A stretch of DNA of 64,000 nucleotides, taken from NCBI GenBank assembly GCA_016722065.1, contig JADKGX010000001.1, forward strand, positions 744,001-808,000. Reading direction: 5' to 3'. Source of the stretch: Planctomycetota bacterium (GTDB lineage: Bacteria > Planctomycetota > UBA8742 > UBA2392). A program made the position numbers and the translations under genes. Every line of letters starts with the position of its first letter. Position 1 is the first letter of the stretch. This document shows, piece by piece, positions 35,249 to 44,648 of this stretch. The notes under the pieces were generated by a model. That model was not told the origin of the DNA and did not search any database. It saw nothing but the letters and a program-made list of their open reading frames with translations.

Positions 35249-36532
35249 ATGCGAAATGAAGCCCTGCCTACGGTGATCGGCGCTGCCGTGCTGTCAGGAT
35301 TGGTGTGTCTGGTGATTGGCGTCGGTGCGACCTTTCTGCTGCTTGCGCCGGCTTCGCCTGCCCCGCACCCGGCCCCGGCCCCGACAGCGAACACCCAGGG
35401 CCCCGAGACCGCAAAGGTTGCCGGCAATGAACCCGTTGCGGGCACACCTGGCCGTGAAGGCATGGCCCGTGATCTGCAGGCCGCGCAAGACAAGGCCCTG
35501 GCCCTGGAGCAGGAAAACACGCAGATCAAATCAGAACGCGACAAGCTGCGCAAAGACAACGAGTCGCTGCTGAACAGCCAGGTCGAACTCAAGAAAGAGC
35601 TGGAAACCGCAAAGGCGGCCCAGTCCGCGCGCGAGCAAGGCACCATGCCAATCAGCTTTGGCAATTATGGCAGCATCCGGGAGCTGAACTCGGCCAAGTG
35701 GGGCGAGTTGGGCGCGTCACTGAAGTTCATGGCCCCGGCAGTCAAGCAACTGGCGGCAGACCTGCGTGCCGGCAAGAACCCGGACCCGGAGGCCATGAAG
35801 GAAATCGCCAGGAACAACATGGTGCTGGTGCAGCTTGCCGTGGGACTGCACGGCAAAGTGCCCACGCACGCGCAGAACTTCAACGGCGAATACACCCACC
35901 CGATCACGCAAGTGAACCTGCTGGCTGCGCAACTGGAGGCCGCCGGGGACCCGCTGACGGCGGACCAGAAAGCTCGCCTGACGGACCTGGGCAAGGAATA
36001 CGAGAAGCGCTGGACGACCCTGCAGGATGGCTACAATAAGGAAACGTTTCTGCTGCAGAAACTTTACGACGAGGCGGATCTCAAGCAGTGGTTCACGGAA
36101 CGCATGTGGCAGATCACGACGGCCCGGCAGAAGGCGATTGCGGTGGACCCTTCCGTGGAAGGGCTGGTCGGGCTGGACCTGTATTCTCCGGCCCTGATGT
36201 TTCAGCAGTCTGCCGTGCCGCTGAAAACTACCAACCGCGATACCCTCAAGGGTCAGTTCAAGGACCTGATGGCGCAGCGCATGCAGTTGCAGCGTGAAAC
36301 GCTGGATGGCGCCGAGTACGCCTTTGACGACTGGCTGACAAGCTTCAAGCTGGAGCCCCGCAGCTTTGAAAACCTTCGGTTCATGCACATCAAGGAACTG
36401 CTGGAAGCCACCCGCGCCGAATACGAACTACTGCGCGCGCTGACCGGGTCCGTGCTTTCCGACGTCACGGTGGCCCAGCGCCTTCGCGAAGAGTCGACTG
36501 TGATTGTGCCGCAGTTGCAGCAGGAAGGCTGA
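35249..36532 (+). CDS. Membrane-anchored coiled-coil protein of unknown function
   Basis: A 427-residue protein starting 2 bp after the lipoprotein gene. One transmembrane helix (about 9-33) is followed by an Ala/Pro linker and a coiled coil (about 68-118, ALALEQENTQIKSERDKLRK). The rest is a large, mostly helical domain without recognised motif, predicted to lie outside the cytoplasm. The shared arrangement of anchor plus coiled coil with the preceding lipoprotein suggests that the two products interact in the envelope. Confidence 0.72.
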   Translation: MRNEALPTVIGAAVLSGLVCLVIGVGATFLLLAPASPAPHPAPAPTANTQGPETAKVAGNEPVAGTPGREGMARDLQAAQDKALALEQENTQIKSERDKLRKDNESLLNSQVELKKELETAKAAQSAREQGTMPISFGNYGSIRELNSAKWGELGASLKFMAPAVKQLAADLRAGKNPDPEAMKEIARNNMVLVQLAVGLHGKVPTHAQNFNGEYTHPITQVNLLAAQLEAAGDPLTADQKARLTDLGKEYEKRWTTLQDGYNKETFLLQKLYDEADLKQWFTERMWQITTARQKAIAVDPSVEGLVGLDLYSPALMFQQSAVPLKTTNRDTLKGQFKDLMAQRMQLQRETLDGAEYAFDDWLTSFKLEPRSFENLRFMHIKELLEATRAEYELLRALTGSVLSDVTVAQRLREESTVIVPQLQQEG

Positions 36533-36606
36533 TCGTGGCGCCATCTGATTGGCCCCTACAGTTGCACCAACCATGTTTCTAGACTGCCGCGCAACAGGAG
36601 AATTTC

Positions 36607-37359
36607 ATGGCAGACACCCCTGCAGCCCCCGCCTCTGGCGATATCTCAGTCAAGCAGGCAATCACCCAGACCGGCCAAAGTGCGCCGGACCGGATTGTGA
36701 TTCACCCCTTTCCGAAAATCGTGCTGATGTGGCCGGTGATGCTGCTTTCGCTGGTGTTCTTCTTTTTGGGGGGCGGCGTCACTGACGAAGCGCTGGTCAG
36801 CAAATCGGCGCTTGGTGTGGCCTGGGTGACCGTTTTCTTCTTCAACATGCTGGTGCAGACGTTTGATTTCGGGCGCAACAACTTTGTCGCCACGGTGGCC
36901 AGCCTGGCGCTGGTGTTTGTGGGGCTGTGGGTATGGGACCTGCAGACAGAAACTGAAATCTACGGCAGCATCTTCCGGTTTTTTCAGACCTACCAGCTTG
37001 ATCTGCACCCCAACTTCTACGCCATGATGGCAACCATGTTTGCGGTGCTGTTTGTGCTGGCCTTTGCCACGACGCGTTTCAACTACTGGGTGCTTTCTCC
37101 GAACCAGTTGACGCACAAGCACGGCATTCTGGGCGACGAACGGCAGTACGCCACGATCAACATGGCCGTCGAAAAGGAAATCCCGGATGTGTTCGAGTTT
37201 CTGCTGTTCGGCAGCGGACGCCTGATCTTCAAGCCCGGTGTCGGCACCGAAGCCAACAAAGCGCTGGTCGTGGACAACGTGTTTCGTGTGAATCACGTGG
37301 AAGCCAATGTGCGCGAATTCATGCGCTTCATCAAGGTCGATGAAGACCGCAACCGCTAG
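36607..37359 (+). CDS. Four-helix membrane protein with PH-like C-terminal domain
   Basis: A 250-residue protein with AGGAGAATTTC before the ATG. Four hydrophobic helices (about 37-57, 69-86, 92-110 and 138-160) are followed by a soluble domain of about 85 residues (YWVLSPNQLTHKHGILGDE, LLFGSGRLIFKPG) that resembles a bacterial PH-like module. I cannot name the family. Its stop overlaps the stop of the convergent BatA-like gene within the palindrome CTAG. Confidence 0.72.
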   Translation: MADTPAAPASGDISVKQAITQTGQSAPDRIVIHPFPKIVLMWPVMLLSLVFFFLGGGVTDEALVSKSALGVAWVTVFFFNMLVQTFDFGRNNFVATVASLALVFVGLWVWDLQTETEIYGSIFRFFQTYQLDLHPNFYAMMATMFAVLFVLAFATTRFNYWVLSPNQLTHKHGILGDERQYATINMAVEKEIPDVFEFLLFGSGRLIFKPGVGTEANKALVVDNVFRVNHVEANVREFMRFIKVDEDRNR

Positions 37360-38768
37360 GTCTTGCCCGCGCCGGGCCGGGCAACCAGCCCAGCCGCAGC
37401 CAGGCTGCACATGGCCGCCAGCAGCAGCGGCCAACTGGCGAAACTTCGTGTCGCATCCTGGCCGGGTGTGAACTCGGCGCTGCCCGTCGCCTCAAACGGC
37501 GCGGCCAGGGCTTGTCGGCGCGTGGGCAGCAAGTCGCCCGTGCGCTGGTAAAGCTGGTGCCCCGACGCCCGTGTGCCGGTTACCAAACCAATGGCGTTGT
37601 CCAGAAGCAGCGCCGCAGCCGCCAGGCCGCTATCCACAAAGGGGTCGTTGGCGAACTCCAGCACGCGGCCGTCGGGCGAAAGCGCCGCCAGGTCGCCCAC
37701 GACGCGGCCGTCGCGCAGCACCACGGCCAAGGCACGCCAGTCCTTGCGCGGTGCCAGCACGCGGCCCTGGCCGACAAGGTTCACGGAAGCAAGCGGCAAG
37801 TCTTGAAACAGCGGGCTTTGCAAGTCTACTTGAACCTGCGTACTCGACAGGTCCTGCACCTGACCCTGACTGATACCAACGGCCGGCGAGGCATCGCTGG
37901 TGCCTAGCCATACCTGCGGAGTCGTACCGTCCAGCGCCGGTTGCAGCGCCGCCAGCAGCGCCTGGTGGCGCGCGCCCGCCCAGTTCGCGCCCAGGCCAAC
38001 GCCGAGTGCCTGGCGCGAAAGGCTGATCGATTGCGTGGCGGTGCTGACCTTGACCTGCCCGCCCCGTGCAAGGTACTGGCGCACAACTTCGGCCCCGCGT
38101 GTGCTGGCGCCCTGCAGCGATGCGCCCTCCACTTTCGGCGGCTGGTCGGGCCCGCTGCGCACAAACAATGTTTCGCCCTCGCTGCGCACTTCAAACACCA
38201 CGCCCTGACGCTGGCTGGAAACCCGCGGAAGCACAAGGCTGTGCGCCGGCGCGTCGGCCACTGGTTCGGCCACGAACATCACGCGCAGGCTGGCGCCGGC
38301 CGATGCGGCCAGAAACTGGGCTTGTTCGGCCTGCGGCGGGCCGGGCGCAATGGCCTGCACCAGCCCCAGGTCTTCCAGTTGCGCGGCGTCGCCGGCAAAC
38401 CACCAGTGCAGTTGCGCGTCACTGAATTGCTCCTGCACGCGCTTGCGAACGCTTTCCAGTTCGGGCTCCGGGCCGGATGTGCCCAGGCGTTCCACGTACA
38501 CGGCCACCACTGGCACCGGCGGCGCACTGGCCTGTGCCGGGCCGGCAGCGCCCATGGTCGCCAGCAGCACGGCAGCGGCCAGCACCCACAACAGCAGTTC
38601 CAGACGGCGCGTTTTGCGGGCCGTGACCGGCACGGCCGCCGCCACCAGGCGCCACAGCATTAAGGTACCAACGTCCATCACTTGCGCACGCGCAGGGCGA
38701 AGTGCCAGCCACAGCAACACCGGCAAGGCCAGCAGCATCAACAGCGCCAAGGGGGTCAGCAGCGTCAT
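37356..38768 (-). CDS. BatA N-terminal-domain membrane protein
   Basis: A 470-residue protein. The N-terminus has the BatA/aerotolerance layout: a hydrophobic helix at 5-25 (LALLMLLALPVLLWLALRP), a short loop, and a second helix at 57-78 after RRLELLLW. The middle 350 residues are exported and beta-rich, and a third helix near 447-465 returns the chain. No intact VWA MIDAS motif is evident, so it may be a VWA-less relative that pairs with the DUF58 protein encoded immediately upstream (ATGA overlap). Such modules usually work with a MoxR ATPase, here encoded at 13374-14306. Confidence 0.75.
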   Translation of the reverse strand: MTLLTPLALLMLLALPVLLWLALRPARAQVMDVGTLMLWRLVAAAVPVTARKTRRLELLLWVLAAAVLLATMGAAGPAQASAPPVPVVAVYVERLGTSGPEPELESVRKRVQEQFSDAQLHWWFAGDAAQLEDLGLVQAIAPGPPQAEQAQFLAASAGASLRVMFVAEPVADAPAHSLVLPRVSSQRQGVVFEVRSEGETLFVRSGPDQPPKVEGASLQGASTRGAEVVRQYLARGGQVKVSTATQSISLSRQALGVGLGANWAGARHQALLAALQPALDGTTPQVWLGTSDASPAVGISQGQVQDLSSTQVQVDLQSPLFQDLPLASVNLVGQGRVLAPRKDWRALAVVLRDGRVVGDLAALSPDGRVLEFANDPFVDSGLAAAALLLDNAIGLVTGTRASGHQLYQRTGDLLPTRRQALAAPFEATGSAEFTPGQDATRSFASWPLLLAAMCSLAAAGLVARPGAGKT

Positions 38769-39613
38769 GCCAGGACCCCAGCCAGCTTTTCAGTGAACAG
38801 TGCCACCAGGTCCGCCTGGCTGTCCGTCACGGCCAGCGTCCAGCGGTTGCGCAGGGCCAGCGCTTGCAGACTTTGCAGGTGGGATTCCAGTGCCGCCTGG
38901 TACGCCATCACGCGCTCGGGCGTCAGTTCCATGGCCAGGTTCTGGCGCTCCTCAAGCCCGTGAAGCTGCACGCTGCCATGCGTCGGCGGCTCCAGTTCCT
39001 GTGGCGCAAGCACCAGCATCAACGTCACCTGGCAGCGGCGCTGCGACAACGCCGCCAGTGGGCGAAAGCTTTCCGGCAAATCCAGCCCATCAGTCACCAC
39101 GAACAGGTCCGAGGGCGCCTTGGGACGGCTGGCCAGCGCCACCAGCGCCGGCGCCATGGAATCCTGCACCGGTTCCAGCTCGCGCAGTTCCTCTATCAGC
39201 CGCGAAAAGCGTGCCTGGCCTTGCAGCAGGACCCCGCCCGCCAGCGTTGCTGTGCCACCGCGTGCCAGGGCCAGATAACCCACAGCCGCTGCAGCGCGGC
39301 GGGCCAATACGTGCTTGCGACCGGGGGCCATGCTGCGGCTGGTATCCACCAGCAGGGTGACGTGCTCTGCGCGTTCACGTTCAAACTCGCGCAGAAAGTA
39401 CTTGCCCAGGCGGCCATAGGCGTTCCAGTCCAGCCGCCGCAGGTCGTCCCCGGGCGCATAGGGGCGGTGGCCACGAAAGTCATGCTGCCCGTGCGAGCGC
39501 CCGTGCCTGGCAATGCCCTCCCCTGCGCTGCCGCGCAAACGCAGCAGGGCCTGGTCCAGGGTCTGCAACTGTCGCAGAAAATCCGCGCCAAAAATGTCTT
39601 CAGGCATGGGCAT
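38765..39613 (-). CDS. DUF58-domain protein
   Basis: A 282-residue protein. The start at 39613 (MPMPEDIF) is chosen because the frame further upstream is antisense to aarF; 39607 is an alternative. The DUF58 core is clear: HDFRGHRPYAPGDDLRRLDW (44-63), KYFLREFERE, then a VWA-like strand with a MIDAS-type DTSRS (90-94), and SDLFVVTDGLD later. DUF58 proteins are encoded beside MoxR ATPases and Bat proteins and probably act in stress- or envelope-related protein remodelling. It overlaps the BatA-like gene by four bases. Confidence 0.88.
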   Translation of the reverse strand: MPMPEDIFGADFLRQLQTLDQALLRLRGSAGEGIARHGRSHGQHDFRGHRPYAPGDDLRRLDWNAYGRLGKYFLREFERERAEHVTLLVDTSRSMAPGRKHVLARRAAAAVGYLALARGGTATLAGGVLLQGQARFSRLIEELRELEPVQDSMAPALVALASRPKAPSDLFVVTDGLDLPESFRPLAALSQRRCQVTLMLVLAPQELEPPTHGSVQLHGLEERQNLAMELTPERVMAYQAALESHLQSLQALALRNRWTLAVTDSQADLVALFTEKLAGVLA

Positions 39614-39644
39614 ACACTGGTGTTCCGCCAAAGGACGGTTTCTG

Positions 39645-41309
39645 TCAGCCCTTTCGGTCGTGGCGAAGAATATCCCACAGCAGCGCCGTGGCCCCCGCCA
39701 GCGCCAGCAAAAACAGCAGCACGGCAAGCCCCGGGTAGCCAATGATCGTGAAGCTGGTTGGCACGTTCATGATCAGCGCCGCGCCAACCACCAGCGCGGC
39801 AATGATCAGGGCCTGGGTAATGCGGTTGGCGACCTTTTGAAAACCCTGGATCAACTGACGCTCGTCAAAGCTGCGCACGCGGATTTCCAGGCGGTTGTCC
39901 GCCACGCGGTCCAGGATCTTGTTGACGCGCCCGGGCAACTCACGCCCGAACTCGTTGATCTCCAGCATCTGGTTCAGCATGTGCGCGGGTGTTGCGCCCT
40001 CGCGCAACATGCGCATCACCAGTGGAATGGCGCTGCGGCGCACGGTTTCATAGGGGTCAAAATCGGGTGCCAGCGCGCGGCCCAATTCGTCCAGGCTGAA
40101 CAGCGCCTTGCCCAGCATGGTCAGTTCCGTCGGCGGCGTCATGCCGCAATCGGAGGCCGTGCGGGCCAGGTCCATGATCACCCGCCCCAGCTGCATCTGG
40201 GCCACGGTCTCGCCCGACGACGCATTGACCAGCCCCTTGATGGCGCTGCGGAATCTCGCCTCGTCGTATTTTGGCCCCGGCTGGCCGATGCGCACCGCCA
40301 GGTTGGCCACCAGGTCAGGGCGGCCGTCACCCAGGGCAATCAGCAGGCGCAACAGCAACTCGCGCATTTCCGGGCCCAGCCGGCCCACCATGCCAAGGTC
40401 CAGAAGCGCCACCCGATTGTCGGCTGTCAGCAGCACATTGCCGGGGTGCGGGTCCGCGTGGAAAAATCCGTCCACACAGATCTGCTTCATGAACGCCTTC
40501 TGCAATGCCTCAGCCAGATTGGGGCCGTCGATCTGCGCTCGGCGCTCCACGGTCATGGTCGTGACCTTGATACCCTCGACCATGTCCATGGTCAGCACGC
40601 GCGCGGTGGTTCGGTCCGCAACGGGTTGCGGCACCAGGATCTGTTCAAAGCCTTTCATGTTCGCGTGCAGCAGCGACAGGTTCTCGGCCTCTGTGCGGTA
40701 GTCCAGCTCGCGCATCAGCGTGCGCCGAAACTCGGAAACAATGCTCTTGAAGCGAAAACGCTGGGCCACCTCGGTCAGGCTTTCCAGCGCGCCTGCAATT
40801 TCGTCCAGTACGTCAAGGTCTTCAGCCAGCTTGGCCCGAATACCCGGCCGCTGCACCTTCACGGCCACTTTGCGGCCGTCGGTCAGGGTTGCGGCATGCA
40901 CCTGCCCCAGCGAGGCCGCGGCCAGCGGGTTGGGGTCAAAGGTTAAGAACAGGCTGGCTACGCCCTGGCCGAATTCCTCACTTATCACGCCCTCAATGCC
41001 TTCAAACGGCACTGGGCCAACGTTGTCCTGCAAGGTCTCCAGCGCCGCGATGTATTCCGCAGGCAACAGGTCGCCGCGTGTTGAAAGCACCTGCCCCAGC
41101 TTCACAAAGGTTGGGCCCATGGCCTCCAGTTCGGCCACGAATTCCTCTGCCTTGGGCTGCACCTTTTGCGTCAAGCCGGAAACTTCGCCCTCCAACGTTG
41201 TGACCAACCCGGTACTTTTGACGAACTCGAACATTCCAAAGCGCAGCAGAAGCGATGCAATCTGCCGGTAGCGCTTGAAGTGTTTTGGCTTGAGCGAAAG
41301 CTTGATCAT
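39645..41309 (-). CDS. ABC1/AarF/UbiB-family atypical kinase
   Basis: A 554-residue protein from ATG 41309 (MIKLSLKP) with GGCGG upstream; the longer frame lacks support. UbiB/ADCK motifs are present: the KxGQ extension (FVKLGQVLSTRGDLLP), the Ala-rich nucleotide loop (PLAAASLGQVHAA), the VAVKVQRPG lysine strand, FFHADPHPGNVLL with catalytic Asp, and LLDLGMVG in place of DFG. The C-terminus has two hydrophobic helices that anchor it. UbiB-type proteins support ubiquinone or other isoprenoid lipid handling by an ATPase activity. It is the first gene of an apparent operon with DUF58 and BatA-like genes and is divergent from the candidate selenoprotein. Confidence 0.92.
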   Translation of the reverse strand: MIKLSLKPKHFKRYRQIASLLLRFGMFEFVKSTGLVTTLEGEVSGLTQKVQPKAEEFVAELEAMGPTFVKLGQVLSTRGDLLPAEYIAALETLQDNVGPVPFEGIEGVISEEFGQGVASLFLTFDPNPLAAASLGQVHAATLTDGRKVAVKVQRPGIRAKLAEDLDVLDEIAGALESLTEVAQRFRFKSIVSEFRRTLMRELDYRTEAENLSLLHANMKGFEQILVPQPVADRTTARVLTMDMVEGIKVTTMTVERRAQIDGPNLAEALQKAFMKQICVDGFFHADPHPGNVLLTADNRVALLDLGMVGRLGPEMRELLLRLLIALGDGRPDLVANLAVRIGQPGPKYDEARFRSAIKGLVNASSGETVAQMQLGRVIMDLARTASDCGMTPPTELTMLGKALFSLDELGRALAPDFDPYETVRRSAIPLVMRMLREGATPAHMLNQMLEINEFGRELPGRVNKILDRVADNRLEIRVRSFDERQLIQGFQKVANRITQALIIAALVVGAALIMNVPTSFTIIGYPGLAVLLFLLALAGATALLWDILRHDRKG

Positions 41310-41448
41310 CGTGCCGCCAACGTTAGCAAACCGGCCCTGTTTTCGGATGCCACTTTGACCGGGACGGCCCGGCCGGGCAAATTCTTGACCCCGCAAGCCC
41401 TGGCGGCGCATTTTTGCCTGTGAAGTCTCTAACGCCAAGGAAACGCCC

Positions 41449-42708
41449 ATGCCACTGCGCCGATTTGCACCGGCTCTACTGTTGTTGCTGGCTTCGCTGG
41501 CTGCATTGTTTGCCGGGCTGGAACCCGTGCCCGCCAGTGCCGAAGCACCGGTGTGGCAGGACGACTACAAAGCCGCACTGGTCACGGCCCGCGACAGCGA
41601 CAAGCCGCTGTTCATTGTGTTTCGATGCGTCCCGTGAGTGCCCTGCAGAGAATTCTACGGCCAGTTGGTCGACCCCAAAAATGCGAACATCCTGAAGCTG
41701 TACCGCCAGTACGTGCTGCTGCGCGTGACAGATCTGCGCGGCATCGACGTAGCGCTATTTGACTTTGACCCCGACAGCACGCTGTACACATTTGTGATGA
41801 CCGCTGAGGAGCAGATCCTGCTGCGCTACGGCGGGCGCGACGACGCCGCAGCCGAAAGCTACTTCAGCGAAAAGTCACTGCAACTGGCGCTGGAGCGCGG
41901 GCTGGAACAGTTCAAGCTGGCCAAAGAAGGCAAAGTTGAAAAAGAGCCGCGCCCGGCGCCCGTGACGCCAGCGGACTACCCCGACATCAAGCGCGACGTG
42001 ATTGACAAAGACAAGTGCGTGCACTGCCACCAGATAGGCTCTGGCAAAACCCGCAAGGCACAGGCCGCCGGCAAGCTGGACAAAGCCGTTGACCTGTGGG
42101 TCTACCCCGAAGTCGCAACGCTGGGCATCACACTGGATGTCGACAAAGGCACGGTCGTCAAGAAAGTCGACAAAGCCGCCAAGGAAGCCGGGCTGAAAGC
42201 CAAAGACGAAATCGTGCAGCTTGGCGGCAAAACGGTGCTGACCTATGGCGACCTGCAGCAACGGCTGCACCTCGTGGCCAGCGACGCCAAGACCCTGGAG
42301 CTGGTGGTCAAGCGGGGCGACGCACAGGAAACCATTACTCTGAAGCTGCCCGAATACTGGCGCGTGACGCGCATTGAACGCCGCAGCACCACCAACGCAC
42401 TGGAACCCTTTCCTGAGTTCTGGGGCAAGCCGCTGGATGACACCGCCAAGGCCAAGCTGGGCATCAAGAAAGACGAATTCGCGGCCGAAGTAACCAAGTT
42501 CTGGGCCAAGACCAACGGCCAGGCCGCAGGCATGCAGGTAGGCGACGTGGTGATTTCCGTCGACGACACAAGCAAATGCGCCTACACCGAAAACCCGGTG
42601 CTGTGGATCCGGCTGAATCGCAACGCCGGCGATACGATCAAAGTGAAGGTACTGCGCAACGGCAAGCAGATGGAGTTCAGCTTCAAACTGAAAGCCCGGC
42701 CCTGGTAA
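41449..42708 (+). CDS. Trx-fold / PDZ candidate selenoprotein (in-frame UGA = Sec63)
   Basis: Read through the TGA at 41635-41637, the frame gives 419 residues. There is a signal peptide (MPLRRFAPALLLLLASLAAL), a thioredoxin-like strand (KPLFIVFRC), then Cys60-Val-Pro-Sec63-Val-Pro-Cys66, so UxxC takes the place of a CxxC redox motif. A CVHCH motif (190-194) could bind c-type heme. Two PDZ-like domains follow at about 222-292 (AGLKAKDEIVQLGGK) and 330-415 (AAGMQVGDVVISVDD). Coding continues in the same frame on both sides of the TGA, and a SECIS-like hairpin lies 26 nt beyond it. I recall a Trx/PDZ (seleno)protein family in planctomycetes with this layout. Expected role: periplasmic thiol/selenol redox chemistry. 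The only alternative is a nonsense mutation or sequencing error. Confidence 0.8.
41635..41671 (+). promoter_or_regulatory. UGA codon plus bacterial-SECIS-like hairpin
   Basis: After the UGA (41635-41637), CGGCC (41658-41662) pairs with GGTCG (41667-41671, one G-U) around loop AGTT. The loop begins 26 nt downstream of UGA and has G as its second base. Both fit the known bacterial SECIS pattern, in which SelB reads a hairpin inside the coding region. Confidence 0.6.
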
Positions 42709-42729
42709 CAGACCGGCAAGATCACCCAC

Positions 42730-42750
42730 GGGGCGGCCGCGTGCCGCCCC
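42730..42750 (+). terminator. Hairpin after the selenoprotein gene
   Basis: GGGGCGGC-CGCGT-GCCGCCCC, a perfect 8-bp stem 21 nt beyond the stop, followed by GGTTGCGTTG. It is GC-strong but has a weak U-tract, so it may only attenuate read-through into the next gene. Confidence 0.6.
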
Positions 42751-42851
42751 GGTTGCGTTGCAGGCGTGCAAGCTGTCAGACTGCAATGTCGGCGCCTGAA
42801 AACGCGGACTTCCTTTCCGCAACCATGGATAACGCGCTACCATGGGGCCCC

Positions 42852-44642
42852 ATGCAACTGCTTCGGCCAGCCGCTGTCACTTGCCTTGCCGCCTGCGCGG
42901 CCATGCTTTGGCTGGCCCAGGCGACTACCCGGCCCGCCAGTGCGGCGCCCGTGCCTGAACCCAAGGCACTCAGCCAGCGCATTGACAGTGAAGTAGAGGC
43001 CCTGTGGAAGCGCGACAACATCAAGCCCGCCGCGCTGTCCAGTGACGCCGAGTTTGTGCGCCGCGTGTACCTGGACACCCTGGGCGTGCCCCCCACCGGT
43101 GCCCAGGCCGACGCCTTCCTGCGTGATCTTTCCAAGGACAAGCGCGCCACGTTGATTGAGACCCTGCTGGCTGATCCGCGCTTTGGCCAGCACCTGGCGG
43201 ATTTATGGATGCCGATTCTGCGCGAACGAGGCAATGACCTTGGCGAATTGGGGGTCAGCGCCGGCGACGTGATGGCCGCCTGGCTGGCTGACCAATTCAA
43301 CGCCGACGTGCCCTTCAACCAGACAATCACGGCCCTGGTAACGGCCGAGGGGCCGATATCAAAGAACCCCGCCAGCGCCTACTACGCCCTGATGGGCTTT
43401 CCGGCGCCTGTGCCCGACGCGGCAGGACTGACCCTGAAGAACTTTGCCGGCATGCAGCTGCAGTGCGCGCAGTGCCACGACCACCCCTACGAAACGGCCT
43501 GGAAACAAAGCACTTTTCGCGGCGTGGCCAGCTTCTTTACGCCAATAGAAGTTACGGCTGACTTCTACACACAGCCCATTGACCCCACGCTGGTCACGAA
43601 AGACCCGCTTCCGCGTGACATGCTTCAAGCCTATCTGAAGACCCCCGGCATTGATGCCGACGCCATCAATCGCGTCAACGACCTGTTGACCTATGACGCC
43701 CCGCAGTTTCCTGGCGACACGCCGGTCAAATCACGCGATGGCGCAAGCTGGCGCCGGTTGATGGCATCCTGGCTGACCTCTACCCGCAATCGCACGGCCA
43801 TGCAGTACCAGGTGAACCGCTTCTGGTCCTTCCTGTTCGGCAGCGGGCTGGTCAACGCGGTGGACGACTTCAACAGCTTGAACACGCCTTCGCACCCGGC
43901 GCTGCTGGACGCCCTGGCCGACGACTACGCCGCCAACGGGTTTCGTATCAAGCGCCTGTACCGCACGATTTTGAACAGCCGCACCTGGCAGCTTTCCAGC
44001 GCCGGCGTCGACCCCAAGGCCTTGCCGTGGCATTTTGCGGCATCGCGCCCGCGCCCCCTGACACCCGAACAGTTTTTTGGCGCGCTGTTTAACATGGTGG
44101 AGGGCCAAGGCTTCATCAAGGCGTTTTCGCGCCAGACCTTGAACACCTACCAGAAGCTGTCGCAGTTTGCCGCGTTGCTTGAGTTGCAGCGCAAGCAGGG
44201 CCAGGAGCCCGAAAACGCCCCCAAGTTCAACTTGGCACTGCTGCAGGTGTATGAAAAACGCCTGGAGGCCATGGGCCCGCTGTGGCAGATCCGGCGCGGG
44301 CTTTCGGCGCAGTATGCGCAGCTTTCCAGCGACGACGAACGGGTGCAAAGTGAAAGCCTGACAGGTTCCGTAGACCAGGCCCTGACTATTCTCAATGGCG
44401 AAGTGACACGCCGGCTGGGCGGGTCACTCAATGGCTCTCTGGTGTACGCCATCATGCGTGACCATGAGGACGCCCCTCATCGCATCAGCGCGCTGTTTCT
44501 GGCCGTGCTGTCACGCAAGCCGACCGAAGCCGAATACACCCGCCTGCGCGCGATTGTCGAGGACGCAGCAAACGCCAACGAGGCCTATGAAGACCTGTTT
44601 TTTGCGTTGATCAGCACGACCGAGTTTGCCACGAACCACTAG
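42852..44642 (+). CDS. DUF1549/DUF1553 (PSD-type) exported protein
   Basis: About 596 residues from 42852 (MQLLRPAAVTCLAAC, a signal peptide). The in-frame ATGs at 42786 and 42825 are alternatives. DUF1549 motifs are FVRRVYLDTLGVPPT and KRATLIETLLADPRFGQHLADLW. The family's CxxCH-like CAQCHDHP lies in the middle. The DUF1553 half has the MQYQVNRFWSFLFG and NSLNTPSHPALLDALADDY motifs and LTPEQFFGALFN near the C-terminus. These proteins are a hallmark expansion of planctomycetes and usually pair with a DUF1501 protein. Here it follows the Trx/PDZ gene, and the DUF1501 gene is elsewhere (24623). The function is unproven; a role in polymer degradation or surface redox chemistry has been proposed. 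Confidence 0.9.
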   Translation: MQLLRPAAVTCLAACAAMLWLAQATTRPASAAPVPEPKALSQRIDSEVEALWKRDNIKPAALSSDAEFVRRVYLDTLGVPPTGAQADAFLRDLSKDKRATLIETLLADPRFGQHLADLWMPILRERGNDLGELGVSAGDVMAAWLADQFNADVPFNQTITALVTAEGPISKNPASAYYALMGFPAPVPDAAGLTLKNFAGMQLQCAQCHDHPYETAWKQSTFRGVASFFTPIEVTADFYTQPIDPTLVTKDPLPRDMLQAYLKTPGIDADAINRVNDLLTYDAPQFPGDTPVKSRDGASWRRLMASWLTSTRNRTAMQYQVNRFWSFLFGSGLVNAVDDFNSLNTPSHPALLDALADDYAANGFRIKRLYRTILNSRTWQLSSAGVDPKALPWHFAASRPRPLTPEQFFGALFNMVEGQGFIKAFSRQTLNTYQKLSQFAALLELQRKQGQEPENAPKFNLALLQVYEKRLEAMGPLWQIRRGLSAQYAQLSSDDERVQSESLTGSVDQALTILNGEVTRRLGGSLNGSLVYAIMRDHEDAPHRISALFLAVLSRKPTEAEYTRLRAIVEDAANANEAYEDLFFALISTTEFATNH

Positions 44643-44648
44643 GTCAGC

